Part shown: positions 34,480 to 46,236 of the stretch, one piece after another
How the letters are laid out: each line of letters starts with the position of its first letter
Position numbering within the stretch: the first letter of the stretch is position 1
Assembly: GCA_025200525.1 (NCBI GenBank)
Contig: CM045770.1
Coordinates: 135,126,200-135,190,199, forward strand
DNA: 64,000 nt
Direction of reading: 5' to 3'
DNA from: Camellia lanceoleosa
Lineage: Eukaryota > Streptophyta > Magnoliopsida > Ericales > Theaceae
Notes under the pieces: generated by a model
The model's database searches: none
Seen by the model: the letters and a program-made list of their open reading frames with translations, nothing else
What the model was told of the DNA's origin: nothing
Translations under genes and position numbers: made by a program

Positions 34480-35623
34480 TCTGACAGCAGAAGGACATCT
34501 CTACAGAAGATCCTTCACTGGACCTCTTTTAAGGTGTGTACACCCTCTTCAGGTCGAAGACTTTTTATATGAAATTCATGAAGGAGTTTGTGGAAGCCAC
34601 ACAGGGGGTAGATCGTTAGCTCACAGGGCCATTACCCAAGGGTATTGGTGGCCCTATATACAAAAAGGTGCAGAAGCCTATGTGAAGAAGTGTGAACAAT
34701 GCCAGAGGTTTGCACCATTGATACATCAGCCAACTGCAGACCTGAACCCGGTCTCCAACCCCTGGCCATTTGCTCAATGGGGCATGGATCTCGTTGGACA
34801 ATTGCCCCAGCAACTGGATAGATGAAGTACCTACTGATGGCAACAAACTACTTTACAAAGTGGATAGAAGCAAAGCCTCTTGCCAAAATTCGAGATGTGG
34901 ATGTGAAGAACTTCATCTGGAAAAACATCATCACCAGATTTGGGATTCCAAGAGCAATAGTCGCCGACAACGGAACATAGTTTGACAGCAAACTCATCAA
35001 GAATTTTTGTGCAAAGTTCAAGATAAAAAATTACTTTTCAACACCAAGCTTTCCCCAAAGTAATGGGCAAGCCGAAGCATCCAACAAAGTAATTCTGGAC
35101 GGAATACAGAAGAGGCTGCAGGCAGCGAAAGGAAAGTGGGTAGACGAATTGCCCAATGTGCTCTGGGCATATAGCACTACGCCGAGAAGATCAACAGGGG
35201 AATCCCCCTTTGCCATGGCTTATGGCACAGAAGCAGTCATTCCATTGGAGATCGGCATCCTAGGGATCAGAACACAGGGAGTTGAGAACGGGTCTAATGA
35301 TGTGCTCTTAGCCCGAGATCTGGATCTACTGGAAGAAATAAGAGAGAAAGCTGCAATCCTTTGCAAAGACATACCGACAACGACTTGCCAAAGCTTACAA
35401 CAAGAAGGTCAATCCAAGGGATTTTCAAGTCAACGACTTAGTCTTGAGAAAAGTCGTCGGCAATAAGAAGGATCCCAGAGAGGGCAAGCTTGGCCCAAAC
35501 TGGGAAGGTCCTTACAGAATTACTTTGGTGTTAGGAAATGGGGCATATCGGCTCGAAGATAATGAGGGCAACGTATTGCCTAGACCATGGAACACTTGTA
35601 ATTTAAAGTTTTTCTATCATTAG
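34480..35623 (+). pseudogene. Tat integrase, frameshifted
   Basis: Fragments in order: EIHEGVCGSHTGGRSLAHR and CEQCQRFAPL (HHCC zinc finger), PFAQWGMDLVGQLP (first D), RFGIPRAIVADNGT followed by a TAG at 34978 (second D), FPQSNGQAEASNKVI (E), ELPNVLWAYSTTPRR, then the C-terminal part ending at the TAG near 35622. Integrase joins the cDNA to host DNA. Frame changes near 34800 and 35400 and the in-frame TAG disable it. DDE residues themselves are kept. Confidence 0.85.
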
Positions 35624-35804
35624 ATGTTCCTTGATTTTTTGCCGATATGATTAATAAAATCTTAGCAGAATTTTTCAGAACTTATAAAACTATGCATGAT
35701 GTTGTTTTTTGAATAATGAGAACCCAAGTGGAACTTAGGTTCACATTGGGGGCAGAGAGAAGACAGTAGTAATGCTTAGCCGAAGTTAAGCCGAGATTAT
35801 GTTT

Positions 35805-36122
35805 AAACATGGCTAATCCGAGATAAATTCCTTATCTTTACTTGATGAAATTTGTAGCAATTTACAAGTTAAAGTTAAGCTGAGATAAATTCCTTATCTT
35901 TACTTGTTGAAATTTGTAGCAATTTACAAGTTAAAGATAAGCCGAGATAAATTCCTTATCTTTACTTGTTGAAATTTGTAGCAATTTACAAGTTAAAATT
36001 AAGCTGAGATAAATTCCTTATCTTTATTTGTTAAAATTTGTAGCAATTTACAAGTTAAAGATAAGCCGAGATAAATTCTTTATCTTTATTTGTTGAAATT
36101 TGTAGCAATTTACAAAATAAAG
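35805..36122 (+). repeat. 62-bp tandem repeat, five copies, in Tat 3' region
   Basis: The anchor agataaattc occurs at 35821, 35883, 35945, 36007 and 36069, exactly 62 bp apart. Each unit contains agataag...cttatct, a small palindrome, and gaaatttgtagcaatttac. Tat elements are known to carry tandem repeats here, and some satellites arise from them. Confidence 0.93.
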
Positions 36123-36557
36123 TGAAATTAAGTTTATTGATTCAGTCCCTTGTTAAAACTTGAGAAAAGTTTGTTAGTTAAAATTGTATATGCTTTATAC
36201 TTGTTGAAATATATGGAAAACTTTCAGGTGAAGTCCTAGCCGAGATAAACTTGCAGATAATCATACCCGAGGTATGAGACCCCGAGGAGATTATGCGAAG
36301 AAAGAATTATGTAAATCATACAAAGTATTCTAAGTATAGAACCAGACAGAAGCAATGAAGAGAAAATTGAAGACTAAAGCATTCAGAGATAAACAGTTGC
36401 AGTATTATATAATAAAGGCACCATGGCCCAGCAAAAGTAAATCGTTCACAAGAAACAAAGAAAGGTACATCGGCCCTAAAGAAGCAGCTTATATTGCTCA
36501 GAGAACATCAACAAAAACAAAGAAAAGAAACAAAGTACAAAAGGTAAAAGGGAAAAA

Positions 36558-38930
36558 CTATGGTTCTTCAGCCTCAGGAACATTCTGGATCTGGACCTCG
36601 GTAGTCTCTGGAAGCACGACCTCGGCATCCTTTTGCACTACGACCTCGCCCTCCTTGTCCGCCGCAATCTCGGCATCAATCTCAGCCAGAGTTGTTTCAA
36701 CACTTCTCTCAGCCAAGAGAAGGTCAGAAGATAGCCTACCGATGTCAGCCTCCTTGGACACTTGTTCAATGTTCTCATCCTGGGTTAAGTCCATGACTTG
36801 ATCACCCCTAGGAGGAGACTTGGTCTCACTGGCATCCCTGGGCTTCCTTATTAGGGCCTCATCATTACCATCATCCTCATCTCCAACCTCGGATTCAAAT
36901 TCAGCTTCTTCCTCAGCCTGGCTTGGAGGTGGAGGAGGAGGGAACAGAAGAGAAATAGCTTCAGCCTTGCGCCAGGGTGAGTCAGCAGGAAGATCAAGTT
37001 TTTTGGCCAAGGACATCCAACCCAGGGAAAATCCCCTATTGCATGCCTGCCTGACTTGAAGCTTGTAATCTTCGGTGACATCGGCTACACCCTGGGCGTA
37101 AGCCTTTTCATCGGCTTCCTTGATTTCGGCTTCTTTTGTAGCCAAGGCTTCCTGAAGTTCCTTCTCGGCCTGGGCCATTTTTTCCTCAGCCTCTTTCTTC
37201 TACGCTTCAGCAACGTTTTTAATGGCTTCAGCAGCCTCGGCCCTTTCATTGACCTCTTCTAGAGTCTTCATTTTATTTTTAAGACTCTTGTTCTGTTTCT
37301 GAAGGGCAGCACACTCCTTCTCCATTTCGGACAATTTTTCCTTATTTTCAAAGGCCTGCATGGAGAGAGAGTGGACGTGTTGAATGGCCTGAAAGAAAAC
37401 AAGGCAGAAATTATTACAAAATATTACAAAACCTTATGAGTTTAAAGAATGTGGCAGGTAGACAAGTTATTAAATTCAAAAACTTACTTGCACAGAGTGC
37501 TGCAGCATAGAGGCGTAGTTCTCATATTCGCTCATCTTGGCATTGCGCTCAAGATCGCCTTCAAGGAGAACTGCAGTACTGAACGCCACGGCGACATTAA
37601 CGTCGGCGGCGCTCTCATTGGCATAGACAGGCCTATTCTCAAGGGTAATTTTAGGTTCCCAGGGAACCTTAGGAACTCTGGACCCCGAAGTCGTCGCAGA
37701 CGATGACCTCGGCCTTTTCGACTGAGTGGATCCTGATGGCTGGGCTTCGGCAGGTCTTTTTGCAGGTGCAGAGGAGGTCTTTTTGTTCTCGGCTAGCTGG
37801 GAAATAGGTAAGGCATCCTCAACCTCGGCGTCAGTAGCCTTGGACTTTGGTTGGGTCTTCTTGATCTTTTTTGGCTTCAGTGGGGGCACCGTTTGGGTTG
37901 GTACAGCGTCCACGTCAGTTGGAAGGTCGGCCAGAAGGTCTTGCACAACTGGCTTCGGACGAACCATTTCGGCTGTTTTAACAAGTCGTTGCCGGCGTTT
38001 TCTTTCAGAAATGGGAACCAAGAATGGTGCCGAGGTAGATGGCAAATCCGCTGGGTCCGACGTTGATCCTTGGTCTGTTCGTGATGTGGACGCAGTCTGG
38101 GCTGTGACAGACGATGGAAAGTGACTTTTCTTCTTTCGTTTGGGGACGTCGGGAAGAGTTGATCTGTATGTTGGGATGAAGTTCAGCACCAATGGAGCTT
38201 TGCGCTTCTGGATTGGAAGGTCCAGGAGCTTCTTCAGGCCTTTCCCAAGGAAATAGGACTGGCGAAAGTCCTTGGGAGGCTTGCGAACGTCTGCAAAACA
38301 GAACAAAACATCAGAAACAGATAAAATTTTTTGGAAAAACTTGAAGAAAGCAACAGCTAAGCAGTTGACGTTGGGCTCTTACCCTTGCCCTCTTTTACTG
38401 TTCGGGGGAGAGGGAAAAGATGGACTTCTTCATCTGGGCCAAACTCCCAATTACCAGATGCAACAAGATAGTCATCTCCAGCACCTTTGTTGGAGTCAGG
38501 AAGGTCGGCCACAATTTTAAACTCAGTGGACCTCGGCTTGAGGTAGTACACAACCTTTTTCCTTTAGGTTGAGGGCACACATGGTGTAACAGTATTGGAT
38601 GTCGGCAAGAGTGATCCTGACACTCTCATGCCGAGCTAAGGCTATTATACCATTGAGCGTTCTATAGGCGTTGATGGTGAGTTGCATAGGGTTCAGGGTA
38701 TAGTAATGAAGGACCTCGCGAAAAAGGGGATCTAGAGGGAACCGAAGCCCACATTCGACAAAGGCTACAACAGGAAAAGGCATCTTATCATCCTCGGGCA
38801 TAATAGAGTCGCCCTCCCCAGCCAGTCTTAGGTGAACATCGGCAGGGATGGAGAACTCCTGCCTAAAATATTCTAGTTTGGTTGGGGTGTTAACCCTATT
38901 TCTCCACATACCCATGGTTCTGGTATACAA
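36558..38930 (-). CDS. Tat antisense ORF, three exons, gypsy-type-transposon (PF04195-like) domain plus coiled coil
   Basis: Minus-strand exons 38930-38383, 38290-37488 and 37388-36558 have clean GT/AG borders (gtaaga/ttgcag; gtaagt/tttcag). Phases agree: one base from exon 1 plus two from exon 2 complete a codon, and exons 2 and 3 join in phase 0. Exon 1 holds CGLRFPLDPLFREVLHYY and MQLTINAYRTLNGIIALA, the conserved core of the plant gypsy-type-transposon family, then ASGNWEF. Exon 2 is basic, Ser/Pro/Lys-rich, possibly nuclear. Exon 3 is an Ala/Glu/Lys-rich coiled coil with an acidic tail. Lesions: one frameshift near 38555 and a TAG at 37200-37202. Function unknown; in Tat elements such ORFs may act in regulation or particle function. 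Confidence 0.8.
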
Positions 38931-39847
38931 GTACTTGACTACAGAAACAGGGTACTCCTAAAGGGTTCTTGGGACCTCGGCTTAAACCTAGGTGTATATT
39001 GGTAAAGATGGTTTCAGTTTTTCCTAAAAATTGAAGGTTCTATAATTAAATCCCAAACCTAAGAGCTACGAAGATAAAGATCGAAGGCACAAATCTGGAA
39101 AAGATACAACAAAGCAGAAAACAAAAAGAAGTCTCAGATTCAAGAACACAAAGGGTGGAAGACCAAGAATAGAGGAGAAACAGTGCAAATGTTCATATGC
39201 AAAATCAAGCAATAAAGACGCATTCAAGTGAATGATTCGCAAATTAAATACTGGAGCAGAACAGTAATGGCAAGAAATTTCAGGGATAATCAAGAACTAG
39301 AGAAGAAAAGCCAGTTGCTTACCAGAAAATGTGAGGCCGGAATGAGCTTCGCCGAGGTCAGATGACGAGGCAATGGCAATAAAGCTTCAGAAATGGTAGA
39401 TGGAGATGGTTGCAGAGCTCAGAGTTTGGGACAATGGCAGATTCGAAGAAGAGAAAGCTTTAGAGAGAGAAAATATAAAATATTCAAACGCAGAAGTGAA
39501 GAGAAAGGGAGAGGCAAACGTTTTTGTCCAAAACATGAAACGGTGGCAAAACTAAAGCAATTATTGCGCCTGGGATAACGCATGCGTCAGACGGCGCAAG
39601 CAGAGAAAAGACGGCCAACAAGCAAGTCGCCAGCACGGACCAATAAGGGAAAAACGCGTCAGTGGAACGGTTGAAAAATGGTGCATGACAGCTCATGCAC
39701 TTGGGAGAGTTCGTGTGAATACTTGTTCCTGAAAAGTAGACATATCGGCCTGAAGTGAATGACATCGGCAAGAAAGTTTCTAAGCCGACATACGAGACAG
39801 AAGTTCAAATGTAGGTTCCATCATCTCAGAATACCGAGGTAATAGAA
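38931..39847. other. Tat untranslated region, antisense leader
   Basis: No domain in the small ORFs here. It would hold the promoter and 5' leader of the antisense gene. In-frame codons extend a little upstream of 38930 (EYPVSVVKYLYTRT) to a TAG near 38962, so the true start may differ. Confidence 0.5.
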
Positions 39848-39860
39848 CCTAGGGGGCAGT
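39848..39860 (+). other. Polypurine tract
   Basis: cctagggggcagt sits directly before the 3' LTR; the AGGGGGCAG core is the probable plus-strand primer. Confidence 0.7.
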
Positions 39861-40429
39861 TGTGGGGATGTATTTTCTAAGTATCAGCACGTGGCCGAGG
39901 TGTCACCGAAGTGTCAGCCGAGATGCCACGTGTCGTGGTAGTTACGCCGAGATTATCTCGGAGTTGCCGAGGTTATCTGCGATAATACAGGAGTCCGAGG
40001 TTACCTCCGAAGATATCGGAATCCGAGATGATTAGATAAGGGGCAAGAGTCCTAGAAAGAAGAAAGACTACAAGATGGATATAGGTAATACTCTCAGGGA
40101 GTCTATCCTTATCTCTTGTAGAGTCCAAAGTAAGTACAGAATGAGAGTCCATAGAAGTGAGACTTCTAAAGGGACTAGGATAGAGAAAGACTATAAAAGA
40201 AGGGCACCCCCGGCGGGTCTAAGGTACGCAATTCGTAGTTTTGAGCAGTAATTTAAGTGCTTATATTATCTTTGAGAGATACTGACTTGATCGTCGGAGT
40301 GCCCCCGGGTGGAAGAACCACCGCCGGAGCCTTTTTCTTCTGTGCAGATTACAGGGTGCCATCTATTCTGCCTGTGTTCTACAGCTGGATTACTAAGGAG
40401 GGCAGTGTGATCAGAAATTCACTCACACA
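39861..40429 (+). repeat. 3' LTR of Tat element
   Basis: 569 bp, same length as the 5' LTR with about 11 substitutions, mostly transitions. Followed by the duplicated AATGT. Its TATA box (40192) faces the 3' end of the CML49/50-like gene about 350 bp further on. Confidence 0.97.
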
Positions 40430-40434
40430 AATGT

Positions 40435-40782
40435 TAAAATTTAATATTTTTGTATTATAACATTGCCAAATTTTAACAATAGCATGTTAAATTTGACATT
40501 TTGCATTGAAGATGCTCTTACACAGACAGACAGATATATGGAGAAACTTATGCTCCATTTAATAAGACTTCATGCTTGAAAGGAAAAAAAGAACAATCAA
40601 ATGACACAAGATGACACTGAAGAAAGCAAAGGGAAGGAAGAAGCAACATGGAAACAAACATCATTTAACTGGTAAATTTGAAAACAAGCTGCCCTATAAA
40701 TCATTACAAGAAATCATAAGCTATACTAGAAACAAAGTTCAGACCAAACTCCAAACCAACAGCAGTAGAGAGACCTCTTTAC
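40435..40782 (-). other. 3'UTR / downstream region of CML49/50-like gene
   Basis: Non-coding; on the minus strand it follows the stop codon at 40783. The 3'UTR probably ends somewhere before the Tat insertion, whose target duplication begins at 40434. No certain poly(A) signal was picked. Confidence 0.5.
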
Positions 40783-40887
40783 TTATGCAATGAGGAACGG
40801 CAAAACAGTCAACATGAAAGATTCATAATTAAAAGTTGCCGACCCTGAATACGTAGTGTCCTTCTCCTTAAATTTCTCTGTCAATCC
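40783..40887 (-). CDS. CML49/50-like exon 4 (C-terminus)
   Basis: Acceptor gtgcag, then GLTEKFKEKDTTYSGSATFN and the conserved hydrophobic end FMLTVLPFLIA with TAA at 40783-40785. Confidence 0.95.
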   Translation of the reverse strand, partial: GLTEKFKEKDTTYSGSATFNYESFMLTVLPFLIA

Positions 40888-43800
40888 CTGCACGAGACAT
40901 GATCCCGATCAAAACATCAAGACTCAAAATTAATATTCGATGAACTCCTAAAGTACATTTTTAAGTAAGTTTCATAGAAACTATTCACAAAGTTACCAAA
41001 TGAAATGCTAAGTTTCCACATTAATTACAAATTTCCATATATCAAATATCAATAGCAAGCCTCTACAAAAGAAGATTATTAATCAGTCTGGATTTGGCAC
41101 TATACTACCAGGGTCAATACCAAGCCTCCACAAAAGACAATTATTAATGAGGCTGGATTTGGCACTATACTACCAGGGTCGTATATAAAGGTTTCTTGTT
41201 ATGCCAATAGGACACAAAAGTCAAAAGGCCACATTAGCCCACTAGTTCACTTAACTTATTAGTCGAAATTATAAAACCAGGACTAAGATATGCAAAAATC
41301 ACCCTATATAGTAACAATGGTAATGGTGATGACAAAATTGCCGAAAACATACCTTGACAGTGAGGCAGCACTCAATAAAATTGTCATATTCTATGGCTCT
41401 GTTCTTTCCACCGGTCTTATCGAACTTAGAAACCAGCAATTCCAAAACAACCGGTGACACTGAAAATCCTAGACTCAGCAGTGCATCCCGCAATTCTCCA
41501 GAATCAATTTTGCCACTCCGGTCCCTATCAAATCTCTCAAAGATTGCCTGAAGTAACCAAATGCCAAAGAACAATTAAATCATCAAGACATCAACAAATC
41601 ATAATTTTTAAGTATTGTAGTGCGGAAATCAGAGGTCTTGTATATATAATATACCCTCCAGTTCTGAAGACTGTAAAACACAGCAGTGAATTCCTTTGGC
41701 CCTGCTCTCCATCATTTATTCAACCAGAAAAAATAAATATCAGCATATAGTACTTTATTTGTTGTATACAAGGGGCAATTTAAAAACACTACTAGTGATA
41801 AAGGATGCAAAAATTATTAAAATTATGAATGCTCTGTTACTTCAGAATACTAATAGTGAAGTAAAGTAACTAGCAAGTCCATACACTGCAAGATTGGCTT
41901 GGGATCAACCATACCGTTAGACCCCATTTAGATCGAATGTACCAATTGCATTTTACCTATAATAACTTCAGCCACTTAACCTTGATCGGAACAATTCAAC
42001 AGTGTCAACAATCTTATGTTCCAAGCTTAAGACAGCCCTTGGCATATTTGTTAATTAATATTCGGCAACAGCAACACTAGGGCCTCGTTTGGAAAGTTAG
42101 CTATTTTAGTAGGTTATTTTAATTTTTGATTATTTTAGTAGGTTAAAATTTATGAGAGAAAAAAATAAAATGATTATGGATTTGATGTGATTTTTTGTCT
42201 TATTAGCTATTTTAGCCTATTTTATCTTTTCATGAATTTTAGTCCCAAAAAAAAAAAAAAAAAAAAAAAATTGCCAAAAACCCACTTGCCAAGCAGGGCC
42301 TAGATACAGTTCATGAACAAGACCAAGGACAGTCTCTAATTCCTTTTCATTGCAAGAGTTCAAAACATTATACAAAGGATTTATCTATACTATCTAAGGT
42401 TTATTACATTTTCTATCCCTAAACTATCATCAAATTATCTACTCAATCTCTAAATTATCAATTGAGTCTATTCAATCCTTAAAATATATAAATCAAAATC
42501 TATTTAGTCCATAAACTATAGATTCAATCTATTAAGCCTTCAAATATTTAATTCAAACATATTTACTCCATGAAAGGTTAGAAAAATAAAATATATGCCC
42601 ATAAGTATTATAAATTAATAAAAACAAAAACCCTACCTAATTAAGATTTTATTACAGAAAAATTTTAAATTTTTATTTTTTCTTTAAAAAGTGTTTTATT
42701 TCATTGTGTTTAAATTAGTATTAGAGTCTAGTTTCTTAGTTTTGCCAATAAAATTATATGAGTATTAGATATACTGAAGAAGTAGAATTAGATAATTTAA
42801 ATAATAACACTTTGCTATAAATAATATTAGAACAAAAAAATACATTTATTAAGTTATAAAAACAATTTAGTGAAAACTTAAAAGCAATCAATTAAAAATT
42901 ATAAATAAAATCTAACATATAATACTAGATAAGAACAAGCATGTAACTATTGTAGAAGATAAGTTAAAAAACAATATAGATAATTATCCTTATCCTTATA
43001 AAGGAAATTCACCAGAAGAACTGATACTCACTTTTTTACTAATTTATAATATTCAAGGTTAAGTGGCTGATACCCATGAAGAAGACAGTTAAGGGATAAT
43101 TAACGGGTTTTTTACTAAGTTATAATATTCATGGATTTATATTTTATTTTTCTAATCCTACTTTAGGGACTTAATAGATTCAGAAGACAGTTAAGGGATC
43201 AAATAAATTTTGATTTATATAATTTAGGGATCAAATAGATTTTGATTTATATAATTTAGGGATTTATAATATTCAAGGTTAGATAATTAACGGGTTTTTT
43301 TACTAATTTATAATATTCATGGATTTATATTTTATTTTTCTAATCCTACTTTAGGGACTTAATAGATTCAGAAGACAGTTAAGGGATCAAATAGATTTTG
43401 ATTTATATAATTTAGGGATTTATAATATTCAAGGTTAGATAATTAACGGGTTTTTTTATTAATTTATAATATTCATGGATTTATATTTTATTTTTCTAAT
43501 CCTACTTTAGGGACTTAATAGATTTAGAAGACAGTTAAGGGATCAAATAGATTTTGATTTATATAAGGGATTTAACAAACTCAATCGATAGCTCAAATTA
43601 AGTAGATAATTTAATAATAGTTTAATAATATGAAATGTAATAAACCCTATTATCTAATAGTATCTATAGTGTAACTGCCCAAGTTTTTATTTTTTCTGGT
43701 TGTTTTCCTCGACCATCTATATTCAATTTTTTTTTTTTTTTCCCCAGATGATTTCCACACAAGATGTGTTGCAGTGTCGTCACTTGAAAACCAAGACCCA

Positions 43801-46187
43801 TCAAGATGTTATGAGCACATGCAGGGGCGGATCTACCAAGAGACTGGTAGGGTCTTGGCCACCCCCAAAAACAAATAAATAAATAAATCTTTACAAAATT
43901 TTGAATATTTATAATATGCTTAGTATAAAATTTAGGTAAATTAGTTAGGAATTTCTTATAATAATATATTTTAGATTATGAATAATATAAGTTTTAGACT
44001 AAAAATATCAAATAGTAACAAATAAATTATAAAAACTATATACCTCAATTAGATTTTTAAAATTATTTCATAGTAAAATAATATATATCAAAAAAATTCT
44101 ATAAAAAATATATAAACTTCATAATTTGCACCCAGTCAACTTTCTCATTCCGTCCCTCACCACATTTAACATAAAGTCTTATTTTGAAAAGATGATAAAT
44201 AGTGATTTTTTTGACTTTTAATTAATTTTTTGACTTTTTTAAATAAATGATTTGAAAAGTTAGTAAAAAATTATTATTGACTTTTTTTATTAATATTTGT
44301 TTATGATGTCAAATGACAATAAAATAACTAAATTATCCTCATTTATTTAAAATATTTATAACTTTACTCATGTAACACATTTTAATCCATAAAAAGTAAA
44401 ATTATAATTTCACCATTAACTAAAAATCAACTTCTTAAATGAAAAAAATGACAAAAAAGAACTAACTTTTCATTTCTCCTCCAAACCTAAAAAAGTAACA
44501 AAATCATATTGGCAAAACAATCCAAAATTTGAAAGGCACATGCACACCATCCCATTTCAAGGTTCAATATTGCACGAAATTTGAGACACGTGCCTTATTG
44601 CTCAATTAAGTAGGGGTGAGCAGCGGATATACCGATCCGCCAAAACCGACCGAACCGAACCGATCCGTCACATTTTGGACGGATGCGTGATGACGAGCGG
44701 ACGGTTGCGGATTGATTTTCTCCAATCCGCCAATTTGGCGGACGGATGGCGGATTTGAGATTTCTTTGACCGCAACCGAACCGCCAAACCGCCAAATCGC
44801 GAGCACCCCTAGTAATTTATAAGACTTTGTATTTTTAATTTGTTTAAATATTATGTTTGTGTTTTCAATTGAAAAAGAGTTTAAATATTCTGTTGAAAAA
44901 AAGTTTTCAACTTGAATAAATTTTTTGAATTGAAAAAAATAAACATATTATTTATCTATATTTTTTGATTTTTAAATCTAACTCTAAAAATAATAAATAG
45001 AAAATATGATATATGCTGGTTGGTTTTTGTTTTCAAAAACATATGTAGATGTAACAATATAGAGACATACAATCTCTACTACTGCTCTGTTCATGATTTT
45101 GGTGGTTTGAATTATTATTATATTTTAAGAATCACAGATTATAATACTTTATGTGGATGAATCATGCTGTGATTCTAATATGTGGATGAAGCATGCAGTG
45201 ATCGTGATATTCTAAAGTTTCAAACTTTCTTTCTTTAGATAAGGCATATAGTGATTGTAATACTTTTTTAAATCATTGATTGTAATACTTTCTTCTCTTT
45301 TTTTTTTTTTTTTTTTTTGAGGAAGTGCACAAGTTGAATTATGTTAAAAATTTGTAAAATTTTAAACCGCCAAACCGATTCGCATCCATCCGCCAAACCG
45401 CCAATCCTCTCAATCCACATCCGCCGGATTGGCGGACGGATGCGGATTGATTTTCTTCAATCCGTCAATCTGGCGGACGGATGGCGGATTGGAAGTTCTA
45501 TGGCCGCAACCGACCCGCGCCCACCCCTACAATTAGGCATTATTATAATCCTACAATAAAATTTTCATAGCAACATCCAACCAAATCAAATCATCTTGGA
45601 CAATATTCATAATTAAGTTGTAATTATTTCTCAACACTTTAAGGAGGAAATGCAATTGTTAAAATATAATTCTCTGAAATTTATTTAAATTATAAATTTT
45701 TTTTTATGATTTTAAAAATTATATTATTAAAATTTTTAATTTCATAATAAATAGATTTTTTATTAATAAATTATCAAATTAATTAATAATTTTTAATGAG
45801 GTTAAAATTTTATTTCAATTAATAATTCAATTAATTTTATTATTATATAAGAAAACAATTGAAATTTTTATTTTTTCAGTTAATTCTGTTAAATAAAAAA
45901 TTCTGATGAAAAAATATTTATAATTTTTCAAACGATAGAATGATTTGTATTTTAATCAAACTTGTATCTGTAATTTACCCCAAAATATAAGATCAAAGAT
46001 CGAACTAGCTCCCTTCAACATCTACGAACTCCTAGAGTATATATATGATATATCAATACAGATCGTTGAGAGACTTTTTGATTTTCCAAAAATACTATCC
46101 AACAATTGATGAGTTTGAAAATTATAATGTGAAAAATATCAAATTGACTTTAAAATATGAATAGTAAAATTATAAATCTACATCTAA

Positions 46188-46236
<49 letters not shown>

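Larger units (their letters stand above)
29389..40429 (+). mobile_element. Complete Tat-lineage Ty3/gypsy LTR retrotransposon, 11,041 bp
   Basis: Two 569-bp LTRs (29389-29957, 39861-40429) starting TGTGGGGATG and ending CTCACACA are bordered by the 5-bp duplication AATGT (29384-29388, 40430-40434). Order: PBS, gag, protease, RT, RNase H, a second RNase H, integrase, a 62-bp tandem array, a spliced antisense gene, purine tract, LTR. The additional RNase H, late antisense ORF with a gypsy-type-transposon domain, and 3' tandem repeats are Tat-clade traits. By eye the LTRs differ at about 11 sites (about 1.9%), so insertion is recent. Frameshifts and stops in gag-pol make it probably non-autonomous. 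Confidence 0.95.

Noticed and set aside
36355..38520. Several plus-strand ORFs over the late Tat region (36355, 36820, 37056, 37449, 37726, 37851, 38272)
   Set aside because: They mirror the spliced minus-strand gene, which alone carries conserved motifs and phased introns.
44595..45559. Arg/Ile-rich ORFs near 44600 and 45341
   Set aside because: Readings of the ccgcc/ggcgg repeats of the hAT-like element ends.
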